NCBI GenBank assembly: GCA_964344685.1
Contig: CAYFOK010000006.1
Location: 62,001-126,000, forward strand
Direction of reading: 5' to 3'
Source of the DNA: Scalindua sp964344685
Lineage (GTDB): Bacteria > Planctomycetota > Brocadiia > Brocadiales > Scalinduaceae
Length of the DNA: 64,000 nucleotides
The position numbers and the translations under genes are program-made. Under the pieces are notes generated by a model that did not search any database, was not told the origin of the DNA, and saw only the letters and a list, made by a program, of their open reading frames with translations. Position 1 is the stretch's first letter, and the number at the start of each line of letters is the position of its first letter. This document shows positions 1 to 7,948 of the stretch, piece after piece.

Positions 1-2543
1 AATCCTTTCAGAAAGCCCCCGCCGGCCGTATCCACATATTCCACAACCGCATCTATATCAAGGCCGCTTGGGTTGTAGATGCCGCCACTGGCATCTGTAA
101 TCGCTACTACCCTTACCCCCTCGTCATGTAGAAATTTTGCCGGCGGCCTGCCTACATTACCAAATCCCTGTATTGCAGCAGTTGCACCTTTGAGTTTTAT
201 GTTTTTATGCCTGGCAGCTTTCTTCAGTGCAATAAAAACACCTCGACCCGTCGATTCAGCCCTGCCAAGCGATCCGCCTTTATTATCCGGCTTACCGGTA
301 ACGACAGCGAGTGCCTGACATTTCAGATCAGGATGCTTTTTCAATACCTCCAGACACTTATCAAGATAGGGAGTCTCCATGGGAACAGGAGCTTCTATGT
401 GAAGTGAACGAAAATCATCCGTGATTTTTTTAATTATTTCCTTCTCACCAGTCAACCAGTCAGACGGATCTTTACTGACGACAGAAGACTTCAGATATTC
501 ATCTACAAACCATGCCATCTTTGTTGCATTTGTATTAACATCAGGCGCTGGAATGTCAAGGTGCGGCCCGATAGCATTTTTCTCCTTCAATACACGGCTG
601 TATTCCCTGATTACCAATGCGTCTTTTCGCTCAATCAGGTTCCGTGGATTTGCAATGATTCCACCCTTAGAGCCTCCATATGGAATACCGGCAATAGCAC
701 ATTTCCACGTCATCCAGATTGCAAGTGCCCGGACCTCATCAAGTGATACCTCCGGATGTTCCCTGAATCCACCTTTCGCCGGACCACGTGCTGAATTATG
801 ATGCACCCGATAACCAAGTATTTCATCTTTTGAAAGCCGCAAAGTCTCAACACGTTCAGGGGAAAGTAATTTCTTCTTTAAAAAGAGAGGAAGCTTTAAG
901 ATGTCCGAAACTACTGCAAACTGACTTTCTGCCACCTCAAGCGGACTCGGCATGGCAATGGCATGTCCCCGTATTTTTGTATATTCTTTAAGGGTAATAC
1001 CGGGTACGGAAAACAACTGGCTTACCCTTTCAAATTCACCGATATCCTCTCTGTAGTTAATGATATTTTTTGCAATACCACTTTTAACTTCGAGGAACCT
1101 TTTCAGTTCTTCACTATCTGCTGCATTAAGGTTTATTTTTTCTTTTGATGGTTCTTTGGGTTTCAGATGTTCTTTAACGGGAAGATCATCCAGATGGTTA
1201 AGCGCAGTCAGCCTCTCACCTGCAAGAAATTTTAAAGCTGCCTCACCTATGGTAAAGAGGTATGTTCTTGCTGGCGGAGGTTTTGCACCAAGTCTTTTTT
1301 GTGCTGCGGTAACGCTATGAAGGCCAAGTATAATCTTGGATTCCGCTTCACTTTTAAATACAAGATCCAGAATATGGTTTGTACCATGGCAGAACATTTC
1401 GTCCTCATATTTCCCTGCAATTCCATTGAAGATGATGGTTTTGGCATCCCGCATCATTTTCTGTATAAGAGAGAGTGTGCCTGGGCCAATGTCATATGCC
1501 TTCAGCCGGGTATATCGTCCCCCGATTTTATTTACTTTAACATTCTCCGGATTCAGTCCTGTCGGCTTAGCCATAAAGTGATCAACAGGAAGTACTAAAT
1601 CAACACCATATCCTTTCGCCAGCTCCAGTACTACTGTTGCATCAAAGAGTGCCTGTGACCGTAAATCGGGATCTTCCTCAAACATACAGTTATCTACATT
1701 GTTTCCCTCCACCTTGAGGAAGGGAAATGCAATACCGCCGACAAAAATCAGCTTATCAACCTTTCCGTAAACAATGAGGTTTTTCATCGCCTGAACTTTG
1801 GCAGATACATTAGCGCCCCCGATAATAGCAACCACCGGTTTATGAGGATGTCTCATAAAATTATCAAGTGCTGTCAGCTCTTGGGTAAGAAGGAAACCTG
1901 CCACCTTCGGACCTGAGATCAACCTTGTTATCGGGCCGAGCGATGCTTGCTGCCCCATATGAGCAGTTACAGGATCAGCATTTACATAGACGTTACAGTT
2001 GGTGGTATCATGCAGTTGTTTTGCAAACTCCATTACCTCATTATCATCCTCTGAAGTTTCACCACTGCGAAACATAACATTCTCAAGGAGAAAGATACCA
2101 TCTTTTTCAATAATGGATTTAACCCTCTCCCCAATACAATCATCAGTTATGGTAACCCCTCTATCTTCGGGCAGAAGTCTTTTTTCTCTTAAAACTTCGG
2201 TAAGCCTCTCTGCAACAGGTTTCAGGCTGAAACCGTGATGGATATCGCCATCATTTTGAACCCCTACTGAGGTCTTATTGTCTTTGAAGAAATTTTCTCT
2301 TACACCATTGTGAGATACGATAATGACTGTCCTTGCACCCTGTTTCAGTATGTGGCGAATGTCCATGACCGTCGCCCTGATACGCCTGTCATCAATTATC
2401 CTGGCATCCCTTACGACATCGTAGTTTACCCTTAAGAAAACTCTCTTACCATCTAATGCGGATTTATGAAGATTACGAATGGGTGTCTTGTCAGCATATG
2501 GATACCACTCAATTATCCTGGTATATTGATCGGGTTTTTTCAT
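1..2543 (-). CDS. Fusion: phosphoglycerate-kinase-like domain, helix-hairpin-helix, Glu/Leu/Phe/Val dehydrogenase (3' end outside window)
   Basis: Reading the minus strand from the ATG at 2543 gives 847 uninterrupted codons to the window edge. Residues 1 to about 447 follow the phosphoglycerate kinase fold (LLENV, GGANVSAK, LPVDHF, DIGPGT). Key kinase residues are changed: HLGRP reads SHNGV, the Arg of NVRF is Met, GGAK is GGAN, and the C-terminal GGGDT phosphate loop is not recognisable, so this half may be inactive. Residues about 460-515 (INLNAADSEELK, then a second hairpin VSQLFSVPGI) look like a ComEA-type helix-hairpin-helix. From about 530 on the match is to glutamate dehydrogenase: GPAKGGFR, MTWKCA, GGSKGG, PAPDVNT, GRAESTGRG and the Rossmann motif IQGFGNVG. 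The catalytic Lys motifs are intact. The C-terminal part is cut by the window. Fusion is seen directly; loss of kinase activity is inferred. Confidence 0.85.
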   Translation of the reverse strand, partial: MKKPDQYTRIIEWYPYADKTPIRNLHKSALDGKRVFLRVNYDVVRDARIIDDRRIRATVMDIRHILKQGARTVIIVSHNGVRENFFKDNKTSVGVQNDGDIHHGFSLKPVAERLTEVLREKRLLPEDRGVTITDDCIGERVKSIIEKDGIFLLENVMFRSGETSEDDNEVMEFAKQLHDTTNCNVYVNADPVTAHMGQQASLGPITRLISGPKVAGFLLTQELTALDNFMRHPHKPVVAIIGGANVSAKVQAMKNLIVYGKVDKLIFVGGIAFPFLKVEGNNVDNCMFEEDPDLRSQALFDATVVLELAKGYGVDLVLPVDHFMAKPTGLNPENVKVNKIGGRYTRLKAYDIGPGTLSLIQKMMRDAKTIIFNGIAGKYEDEMFCHGTNHILDLVFKSEAESKIILGLHSVTAAQKRLGAKPPPARTYLFTIGEAALKFLAGERLTALNHLDDLPVKEHLKPKEPSKEKINLNAADSEELKRFLEVKSGIAKNIINYREDIGEFERVSQLFSVPGITLKEYTKIRGHAIAMPSPLEVAESQFAVVSDILKLPLFLKKKLLSPERVETLRLSKDEILGYRVHHNSARGPAKGGFREHPEVSLDEVRALAIWMTWKCAIAGIPYGGSKGGIIANPRNLIERKDALVIREYSRVLKEKNAIGPHLDIPAPDVNTNATKMAWFVDEYLKSSVVSKDPSDWLTGEKEIIKKITDDFRSLHIEAPVPMETPYLDKCLEVLKKHPDLKCQALAVVTGKPDNKGGSLGRAESTGRGVFIALKKAARHKNIKLKGATAAIQGFGNVGRPPAKFLHDEGVRVVAITDASGGIYNPSGLDIDAVVEYVDTAGGGFLKG

Positions 2544-2931
2544 GAGTATAGAGAAGATTAATCAGTCTCGCCGTTTTTTCGGCAAGCCATAAAATTTCTA
2601 TAGAAATTACTTCGATAACCGCACAATCGCAGCGCAGGTACAAATCTGCGATCTAGATAGCTGAGGATAGTGCTCTTTTACGTAATTGCAAATCTTTTGT
2701 CAAGCTAATTGCAGCCGACAAGGATGCGGAACTCTACCTTTACTAAAAACCCTAAAAACCAGAGAAGTAGAATATACAGTGTAGACTATCTAGTAATATA
2801 CCGGTAAAAACTTGTATAATTTTTCTGGAAAATTATGGTAAAATGCTCCATCTAGACATTAATTAAATGATTACATAATTTCTTTTTCCGGAAAACATCT
2901 TAAAAAAACTAGAAAGGCAGCAAGCTGTACT
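2544..2931. other. Intergenic region between the divergent fusion gene and plsC
   Basis: About 390 bases without a convincing gene. It contains a small inverted repeat near 2626-2652 (arms TCGCAG and CTGCGA) and, near 2810-2822, a TATAAT box in the plsC direction. Both flanking genes read outward, so at least two promoters should lie here; no -35 element could be fixed with confidence. Confidence 0.4.
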
Positions 2932-3708
2932 ATGTTAAAGTTTTCACTGAAATCTGCTTTATACCAGTTACCGATAATATTCTATCTCATTTGCACTGCC
3001 CGGGCTAAAATCGAGTATGACCTTATCAGGAAGAGGTCTCATGATTTTGTTTTTGGCCGTGCCCACACTTTTACAAAACAACTTTTAAAGCTTCTGCAAG
3101 TAAAGATCGAAGCATCAGGTTTGGAAAACATGATTAACGAACCAGCAATAATATGCCAGAACCATACTTCGATCATGGATATTCCTGCTATATTGCATAC
3201 GGTAAAAGGAAAATCACTGTTCTGTGGTAAATATGAGTTATTCAAGATCTGGGTTTTCGGCAAAGGGATTGAAATCCTGGGCATGATTAAAGTGTATAAA
3301 GATGATAAAAAAACCTGGAAAGTGCTCTCTGATGCAGCAAAAAAAATAAAGTCAACCCCATTAGATAATGATGCTCTGACACCTTATTTAGTGATATTTC
3401 CGGAAGGCACCAGAACAAAAGATAGAGATTATAAGATGAGTGAATTTAAACGCGGCCTGTTCAGTATTGCCGTGAAACACAACTTGCCAATTATTCCAAT
3501 CGCGTCTTACGGTGGCCTGGATATCACACCCAAAGGAGCATGGATTTTCAATAGCGGCACAATTTACGAAAAGGTTTTAGAACCTTTATATCCCAAAGAT
3601 TACGAGGGGATCAGCGTTAAGGAGAAGTCCACTCAACTCCAGTCTGACACATGGAAAAGGATAAATGATGGGCTTAGCGATCTGATTAAAGCCCATGGGA
3701 AATCATAA
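2932..3708 (+). CDS. plsC: 1-acyl-sn-glycerol-3-phosphate acyltransferase (PlsC family)
   Basis: A 258-residue protein that should transfer an acyl chain to lysophosphatidic acid to form phosphatidic acid, the second acylation of phospholipid synthesis, at the inner face of the membrane. It has the four expected blocks: NHTSIMD (the catalytic HX4D), a central block around GKYELFK, FPEGTRTK (substrate-binding) and LPIIPIAS. The N-terminal 25 residues are hydrophobic and may anchor it. Length is normal for the family. It stands alone, divergent from the upstream dehydrogenase fusion. Substrate chain preference cannot be read from sequence. Confidence 0.9.
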   Translation: MLKFSLKSALYQLPIIFYLICTARAKIEYDLIRKRSHDFVFGRAHTFTKQLLKLLQVKIEASGLENMINEPAIICQNHTSIMDIPAILHTVKGKSLFCGKYELFKIWVFGKGIEILGMIKVYKDDKKTWKVLSDAAKKIKSTPLDNDALTPYLVIFPEGTRTKDRDYKMSEFKRGLFSIAVKHNLPIIPIASYGGLDITPKGAWIFNSGTIYEKVLEPLYPKDYEGISVKEKSTQLQSDTWKRINDGLSDLIKAHGKS

Positions 3709-3752
3709 CTCAGGTAACACTGAATCAAACACTTCTATGTAGCATTAATTTG

Positions 3753-4178
3753 TCAATACCTTCTTCTAGGTCGATACTGACCGTCCAGAGAGTATTTTCC
3801 CGGCCCGATTAGGATCAAGCTGAAGAACAGAATCCCTGACTCCATTGCATGAGAAAATTTCAGGAATGGATCGCCCTTGCCGATATGTATCATCGTAGCC
3901 ACTACCATAGTTGTAAGTAGAAAAAAACATGCTGGACGGGTAAAAAAACCCAGAACTAACAGTATCCCACCCGCACATTCTGATAATGCAGCCATGAATC
4001 CCCAGACTGTTGGAGCAAAACCAATCCCCAGAGTCTTCATGCTTTCACCGAGCATCATCCATGTTTCCGAACCGGCTTTTAATTTAGGAAGGCCATGGAA
4101 TATAAACATGGTACCAATGCCTACACGAAGAATAAGCAGGCCTACATCTCGATATTTATCCAGATAACGGAAAACCAT
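3753..4178 (-). CDS. DoxX family membrane protein
   Basis: A small four-helix membrane protein of the DoxX family. Visible signatures are LLILRVGIGTMFIFHGLPKL near the start, an ECAGGILLVLG helix, a TRPA loop and MIHIGKGDPF. The open frame could start at 4199, but AAGGAGG lies inside that extension, five bases before the ATG at 4178, so the 141-residue product starting MVFRYLDKY is preferred. DoxX-like proteins occur with thiosulfate oxidation, redox or detoxification partners, but no such partner is adjacent here, so the role is open. Confidence 0.85.
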   Translation of the reverse strand: MVFRYLDKYRDVGLLILRVGIGTMFIFHGLPKLKAGSETWMMLGESMKTLGIGFAPTVWGFMAALSECAGGILLVLGFFTRPACFFLLTTMVVATMIHIGKGDPFLKFSHAMESGILFFSLILIGPGKYSLDGQYRPRRRY

Positions 4179-4353
4179 AACTTCCTCCTTAATACTCAAT
4201 ATAACAGAAAAAAAACCAATAATTGTTCCATCGGCTATTAAATAAATTTTAGTTTAGCAAGATTTTATAGTTTATGCTAACTTTGCAATGATGAAAATAG
4301 TGGATTGAATCATTTATCCATGATCCCTCGTTTCCTGAGAAATCTTCCTGGTT

Positions 4354-4725
4354 ATGGACAAAAAAAAACTGGCTGTTATTCATATAGTTAAAAGAGAACT
4401 GTCTTTGAGTGATAACGAGTATCGGAATATTCTTAAACGAGTTACCGGTGTTCAATCCGCTAAAGATTTGACAGACGATCAGTTCCATAAACTAATGCGT
4501 TATTTTGTCAGAACCCGTCATTATCGGGAAACAAACGGCGGGATAACCCTGCGGCAGAAATATTATCTGCAACAGTTGAAAGAGAGGCTCCAGTGGGATG
4601 ACGCCCATTTCCGGAATTATATGTACAAATATTTTCACAAACGAGGGCTAAACGCCTATACCAAACACGAAGCCAGTAATCTGATTGTTGCACTAAAGAA
4701 GATCTTGAAAATGCATGGAACGTAA
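4354..4725 (+). CDS. GemA-like (phage Mu gp16 / DUF1018) protein
   Basis: A 123-residue protein resembling the phage regulatory protein GemA/Mu gp16: an N-terminal IHIVKRELSLSDNEYRNIL block, RVTGVQSAKDLTDDQ, and a C-terminal LRQKYYLQQLKERLQW block. The family is nearly always encoded by Mu-like prophages. Here there is no transposase, portal or tail gene within the neighbouring kilobases, so it is either a solitary relic or a domesticated gene. Neighbours are DoxX (convergent on the left) and an HTH/Zn-ribbon regulator. Family assignment is from recognised motifs; function is not known. Confidence 0.7.
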   Translation: MDKKKLAVIHIVKRELSLSDNEYRNILKRVTGVQSAKDLTDDQFHKLMRYFVRTRHYRETNGGITLRQKYYLQQLKERLQWDDAHFRNYMYKYFHKRGLNAYTKHEASNLIVALKKILKMHGT

Positions 4726-4791
4726 TCCGGAAAGACGTTTGCACCAGGCATAATGTCAACAATCGTTGTGCTTACCCTTTGTTTTCCTGGA

Positions 4792-5073
4792 TCAGGTTTT
4801 CTGTTCTATATCAAACAGAGGCCCCTGTATCCACGTACTGTGACACTGAGGGCACTTGCCCGGTTTGTGTAATTTGTCTTTGTTAAATGTAAAATCGCAC
4901 TTACGGCAGTATGCAGGTGTAACTACCAGACGGTAATCGGCATGCTTAAGGCTCTTGATAAGATGCCTGAGGTCGTTCTCCACATCTTTCTGCGATACCT
5001 CCAAGTGCCTGGCAACCTCAACCAGGTCCATTGAATTGTTTCTGAGCAGGTCAATCAGGCCCTTGCGTAACAT
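4792..5073 (-). CDS. HTH / zinc-ribbon transcriptional regulator (COG3357 type)
   Basis: A 93-residue protein with an N-terminal winged-helix-like segment (MDLVEVARHLEVSQKDVEND) followed by a zinc ribbon with CRKC and CPQC pairs at roughly residues 59-78. This arrangement matches the small predicted regulators of COG3357, common in archaea and scattered in bacteria. Its target is unknown. It lies 36 bases upstream of no obvious partner; the next minus-strand gene downstream is convergent with the GemA-like gene. Probably intracellular and DNA-binding by family resemblance. Confidence 0.75.
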   Translation of the reverse strand: MLRKGLIDLLRNNSMDLVEVARHLEVSQKDVENDLRHLIKSLKHADYRLVVTPAYCRKCDFTFNKDKLHKPGKCPQCHSTWIQGPLFDIEQKT

Positions 5074-5109
5074 GATTCACTTTCCAAATTTATGATATGA
5101 ACGGGTGTA

Positions 5110-5328
5110 CTACCTTGTGTAAGACCCGCGCACATTGTTTATCACGGCATAACTAACTTGTTTCTCACACGCCTCCCGGTAGAAATTTTCAATTTCAATG
5201 GTCAGCTTTACAGACGGTCTTTCAAGTTTCTTGAACATATTAGCCACGGACTCCGTAGCCTTTTTAATGGATTGCGCCAGTTTTGCTATTTCAGCCGCTT
5301 TATTCTTTTCAGTCTCTTTTTCGTCCAT
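5110..5328 (-). CDS. Small hypothetical protein
   Basis: A 72-residue charged protein starting MDEKETEKNKAAEIAK. The frame extends to 5421, but the ATG at 5328 is preceded by TGGAGGAGAA, a strong ribosome binding site, so the shorter form is chosen. The first half looks helical and may form a coiled coil (AEIAKLAQSIKKATESVANM). No family was recognised. It lies between the hisA-like gene and the Zn-ribbon regulator on the same strand, with room for a separate promoter. Confidence 0.6.
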   Translation of the reverse strand: MDEKETEKNKAAEIAKLAQSIKKATESVANMFKKLERPSVKLTIEIENFYREACEKQVSYAVINNVRGSYTR

Positions 5329-5437
5329 TTCTCCTCCATTTTTAAAGTACAGTGCTTGGCTACCAGGTATTGTGCAAGTGCCACTGCTAAAATACGCATC
5401 ATCACGGATGAGGCGCACCATATTTTAGCTACAATAT

Positions 5438-6196
5438 TTAATTTCTAAACCATTCGACGACACTACGATATGGGATACTTCCTCCAAAAATATCCAATGC
5501 ACTGCCAATGGTCAGATCAACACGGCCACGACCAAGTTCTTTCACAAGGCTAAGGTCTGAGAGCTCTTTAACGCCTCCGGCATAGGTTACAGGGATAGGA
5601 GAATCTTTACCCAGAATTTCAATAAGCTCTGTTTGAATTCCTTCCATTTTTCCTTCAACATCAACCCCATGTACAAGAAATTCGTCACAATGGTCTGCAA
5701 GTTGATTAAGAACTTCAGGGCAGATAGTTACATCCGTAAACTTTTGCCATCTGTCGGTTACAATCCAGAAATCTGGTCCCTTTTTTCGACAACTAAGATC
5801 CAATACCAAGCGGCTTTTCCCGACAGTCCTCTGAAGCAGCTCAAGCTTCTCCATGTCGATCCGGCCATTAGAGAATACATATGATGTAACAATCACATGG
5901 CTGGCCCCGGCATCAAGATACATATTAGCATTTTGCGGAGTAACCCCGCCACCTAAATGAAATCCGCCGGGAAATGCGTGAAGAGCTGAGAGAGCGGCTT
6001 CATCATTACCCGGACCAAGTGAAATCACATGACCACCTGCAAGGCTGTCCTCCTTATACATTTTTGCAAAATCTTCAGGAGAACGATCGGTTTCAAAATT
6101 AGTTTTGAGAGATTCTGTGTTCTTATCTAAAAGGGAACTTCCAATAATTTGTACGACTCGGCCTTCACGTAGGTCAATACATGGTCTGAATCTCAT
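5438..6196 (-). CDS. hisA: Eukaryotic-type phosphoribosylformimino-AICAR ribotide isomerase (HisA/HIS6)
   Basis: A 252-residue TIM-barrel enzyme for the fourth step of histidine synthesis, the Amadori isomerisation of ProFAR to PRFAR. The start FRPCIDLREGRVVQI carries the first catalytic Asp, and KEDSLAGGHVISLG, HLGGGVTPQNA and YAGGVKELSDL follow. The long insertion with LDLSCRKKGPDFWIVTD and the phrase HGVDVEGKMEGI are features of the eukaryotic HIS6 branch rather than the usual bacterial HisA. No other his gene is near. The family is confident; the branch assignment rests on recognised wording and should be confirmed by a tree. Confidence 0.85.
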   Translation of the reverse strand: MRFRPCIDLREGRVVQIIGSSLLDKNTESLKTNFETDRSPEDFAKMYKEDSLAGGHVISLGPGNDEAALSALHAFPGGFHLGGGVTPQNANMYLDAGASHVIVTSYVFSNGRIDMEKLELLQRTVGKSRLVLDLSCRKKGPDFWIVTDRWQKFTDVTICPEVLNQLADHCDEFLVHGVDVEGKMEGIQTELIEILGKDSPIPVTYAGGVKELSDLSLVKELGRGRVDLTIGSALDIFGGSIPYRSVVEWFRN

Positions 6197-6236
6197 ATGT
6201 ATCCGTTTCCCTTATTCCCTTTTTCACAATTACGGT

Positions 6237-6476
6237 TTATGCATCTTTGAGAATACTATGGAGTTCGTCTTTAATCTTCAGGCGCTGTTTCTTTAGATCT
6301 CGAAGATATTCGTCACCGGTAGGCTCCGCGTCGCTTTCAATTCGAAAAACATGTTTATCAACTTCTTCATATTCTTTCATTAATTTTGAAAAATGATTAT
6401 TATTCATTTTTAAATCGTGAATCTGTTCTTTATATTCAGGAAATTCTTTAATTAAAGGATGATGAGTTAACGGCAT
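6237..6476 (-). CDS. DUF465 / YdcH family protein
   Basis: A 79-residue alpha-helical protein of the YdcH (DUF465) family. It shows the family opening HPLIKEFPEYKEQIHDLKM, a central FSKLMKEYEEVD and the closing EPTGDEYLRDLKKQRLKIKD. These proteins form short helical hairpins; their function is unknown. It lies 40 bases upstream of the hisA-like gene on the same strand and may share its transcript. Confidence 0.85.
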   Translation of the reverse strand: MPLTHHPLIKEFPEYKEQIHDLKMNNNHFSKLMKEYEEVDKHVFRIESDAEPTGDEYLRDLKKQRLKIKDELHSILKDA

Positions 6477-6710
6477 TCAAAACCTCCAGACTTAAGATGT
6501 ATGAGTACAATAAATTTACAAAACCGGCACAGTACCTTACGATACTGATCTGGAATTCTATTCCCCTATTCTTAATTTTATAAGGTCTTTATTTCTCCGA
6601 TTCTACATAATCTGACGTCGTTTTGTCAATTGTCGTTATTTTCAGACCGGATCCTTTTTTCAGGTTAGAAATAGTTTGAAATATTCTATCTTGAAACGTA
6701 TAGTTTCAGT

Positions 6711-7163
6711 ATGAAGAAAAAGCGCGTTCCTGACAAGTCCGACCTGGATGCAGTCAGAGATCAAATATTGGATTTTGCATGTGCTAAACATGATTTCAAA
6801 CCGGAAACAGATGAATTCCTTCAAAATGGTGATTGGCGGGGAATATTCATTGTAAAGTTCAGAGATAATCCTGAGGAAGAACGGTTGTATTGTGAGGCGC
6901 CATTAGGTGAACATTTTATACGATTTGGAATGGGTATAGAGGTTGACAGAGAGATCTGGAAAAACAGTTATGAAAAGGTTCTTCAAGAGGCATCAGACTA
7001 CGATGTGGCTGTTTGTCCCGTTAAAGAAGATGGGCAAAAAAAGCATTGTCGTCTCTACTCAAGGGCATGGATCCCTAATTTCAGTCAACGCATCTTTGGC
7101 CTGACCTTAACCAATCTTCTGGATTGCAAAAGGGCTGTTTTGTCAAAGCTTAAAGGCAAATAA
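6711..7163 (+). CDS. Hypothetical protein
   Basis: A 150-residue soluble protein with no signal peptide or membrane segment and no recognised family. It is rich in charged residues at the N-terminus and has two Cys in the middle (RLYCEAPL and DVAVCPVK) and one near the end (LLDCKRAV). Codon pattern and length support a real gene. It is a single gene between the divergent DUF465 gene and the FKBP gene; the 235 bases upstream leave room for its own promoter. Confidence 0.6.
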   Translation: MKKKRVPDKSDLDAVRDQILDFACAKHDFKPETDEFLQNGDWRGIFIVKFRDNPEEERLYCEAPLGEHFIRFGMGIEVDREIWKNSYEKVLQEASDYDVAVCPVKEDGQKKHCRLYSRAWIPNFSQRIFGLTLTNLLDCKRAVLSKLKGK

Positions 7164-7353
7164 TTCCTTTAAAATTAGATTTCCGGATAATGGATAGCTT
7201 CATTTTCCTTGTATTTTACAATTAAACAGGATAGCATGAATTCTTATATTATAGTTTTAACCACTGGAACTGCTCATTAGCTTCACAATGATTACACTAA
7301 CGTCTTTTCCAGCCGATTGCAATCACCGTTTCAAAAAGAAAAGGATAGTTCTA

Positions 7354-7887
7354 ATGAATTTACACAAACTTAAGCAGTTGTTAATTTTTGGTATTATTAT
7401 ATCATGTGCTGATATCGGTTCGGTGGTAGCTAAAGCACAATCTCAGGAAGTCGCAACAGGTAAACAAATTTCGATAGAGTATATACTCAGGTTGGAGGAC
7501 GATTCTGTCATCGATTCAAACGTCGGCGAGGATCCGTTAATCTTTATTCAAGGTTCTCACAAAATTATCCCCGGCCTGGAAAATGCCCTTGATGGTATGA
7601 GAATCGGGGAAATCAAACAGGTAACTGTTGAACCAGAAGACGCTTATGGACCTGTAAACGAAGGAGCTGTTAGTGAAATTGCAAAGGATCAAATTCCACA
7701 GGATTCGCTCAGAGTCGGTACAGTACTTCAGGGTCAGAGTGCTGATGGTCGTGTTATTATTGCCCGGGTGGTAGAAGTCAGGAAAAATACCGTGTTATTG
7801 GATTATAATCATCCACTGGCTGGTAAAACCCTCTATTTTGACGTTAAAATACTGGCTGTTCAGGATGCTCCGGAACCGGCCAGTTAA
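7354..7887 (+). CDS. Exported FKBP/SlyD-type peptidyl-prolyl isomerase
   Basis: After a signal peptide (MNLHKLKQLLIFGIIISCA, cut near AKAQ) comes an FKBP-type prolyl isomerase domain with the order of a SlyD-like protein: SIEYILRLEDDSVIDSN, PLIFIQG, IPGLENALDGMRIGE, VEPEDAYGP, then an insert-in-flap segment and DYNHPLAGKTLYFDVKI. The frame could begin at 7288, but AAAGGA sits just before the ATG at 7354 and that start gives a clean signal peptide. The product of 177 residues should fold proteins in the periplasm. It lacks the His-rich metal-binding tail of E. coli SlyD. Confidence 0.88.
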   Translation: MNLHKLKQLLIFGIIISCADIGSVVAKAQSQEVATGKQISIEYILRLEDDSVIDSNVGEDPLIFIQGSHKIIPGLENALDGMRIGEIKQVTVEPEDAYGPVNEGAVSEIAKDQIPQDSLRVGTVLQGQSADGRVIIARVVEVRKNTVLLDYNHPLAGKTLYFDVKILAVQDAPEPAS

Positions 7888-7948
7888 TTCAGGAAGCAAA
7901 AAGAGAAATAAGCACGCCTTTTAAGGTCTAATTCTCATCAGGTTATTT

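Noticed and set aside
4354..5073. Prophage region
   Set aside because: Only one phage-type gene is present; the neighbours are DoxX, a Zn-ribbon regulator and housekeeping genes. No integrase, portal or tail gene was recognised.
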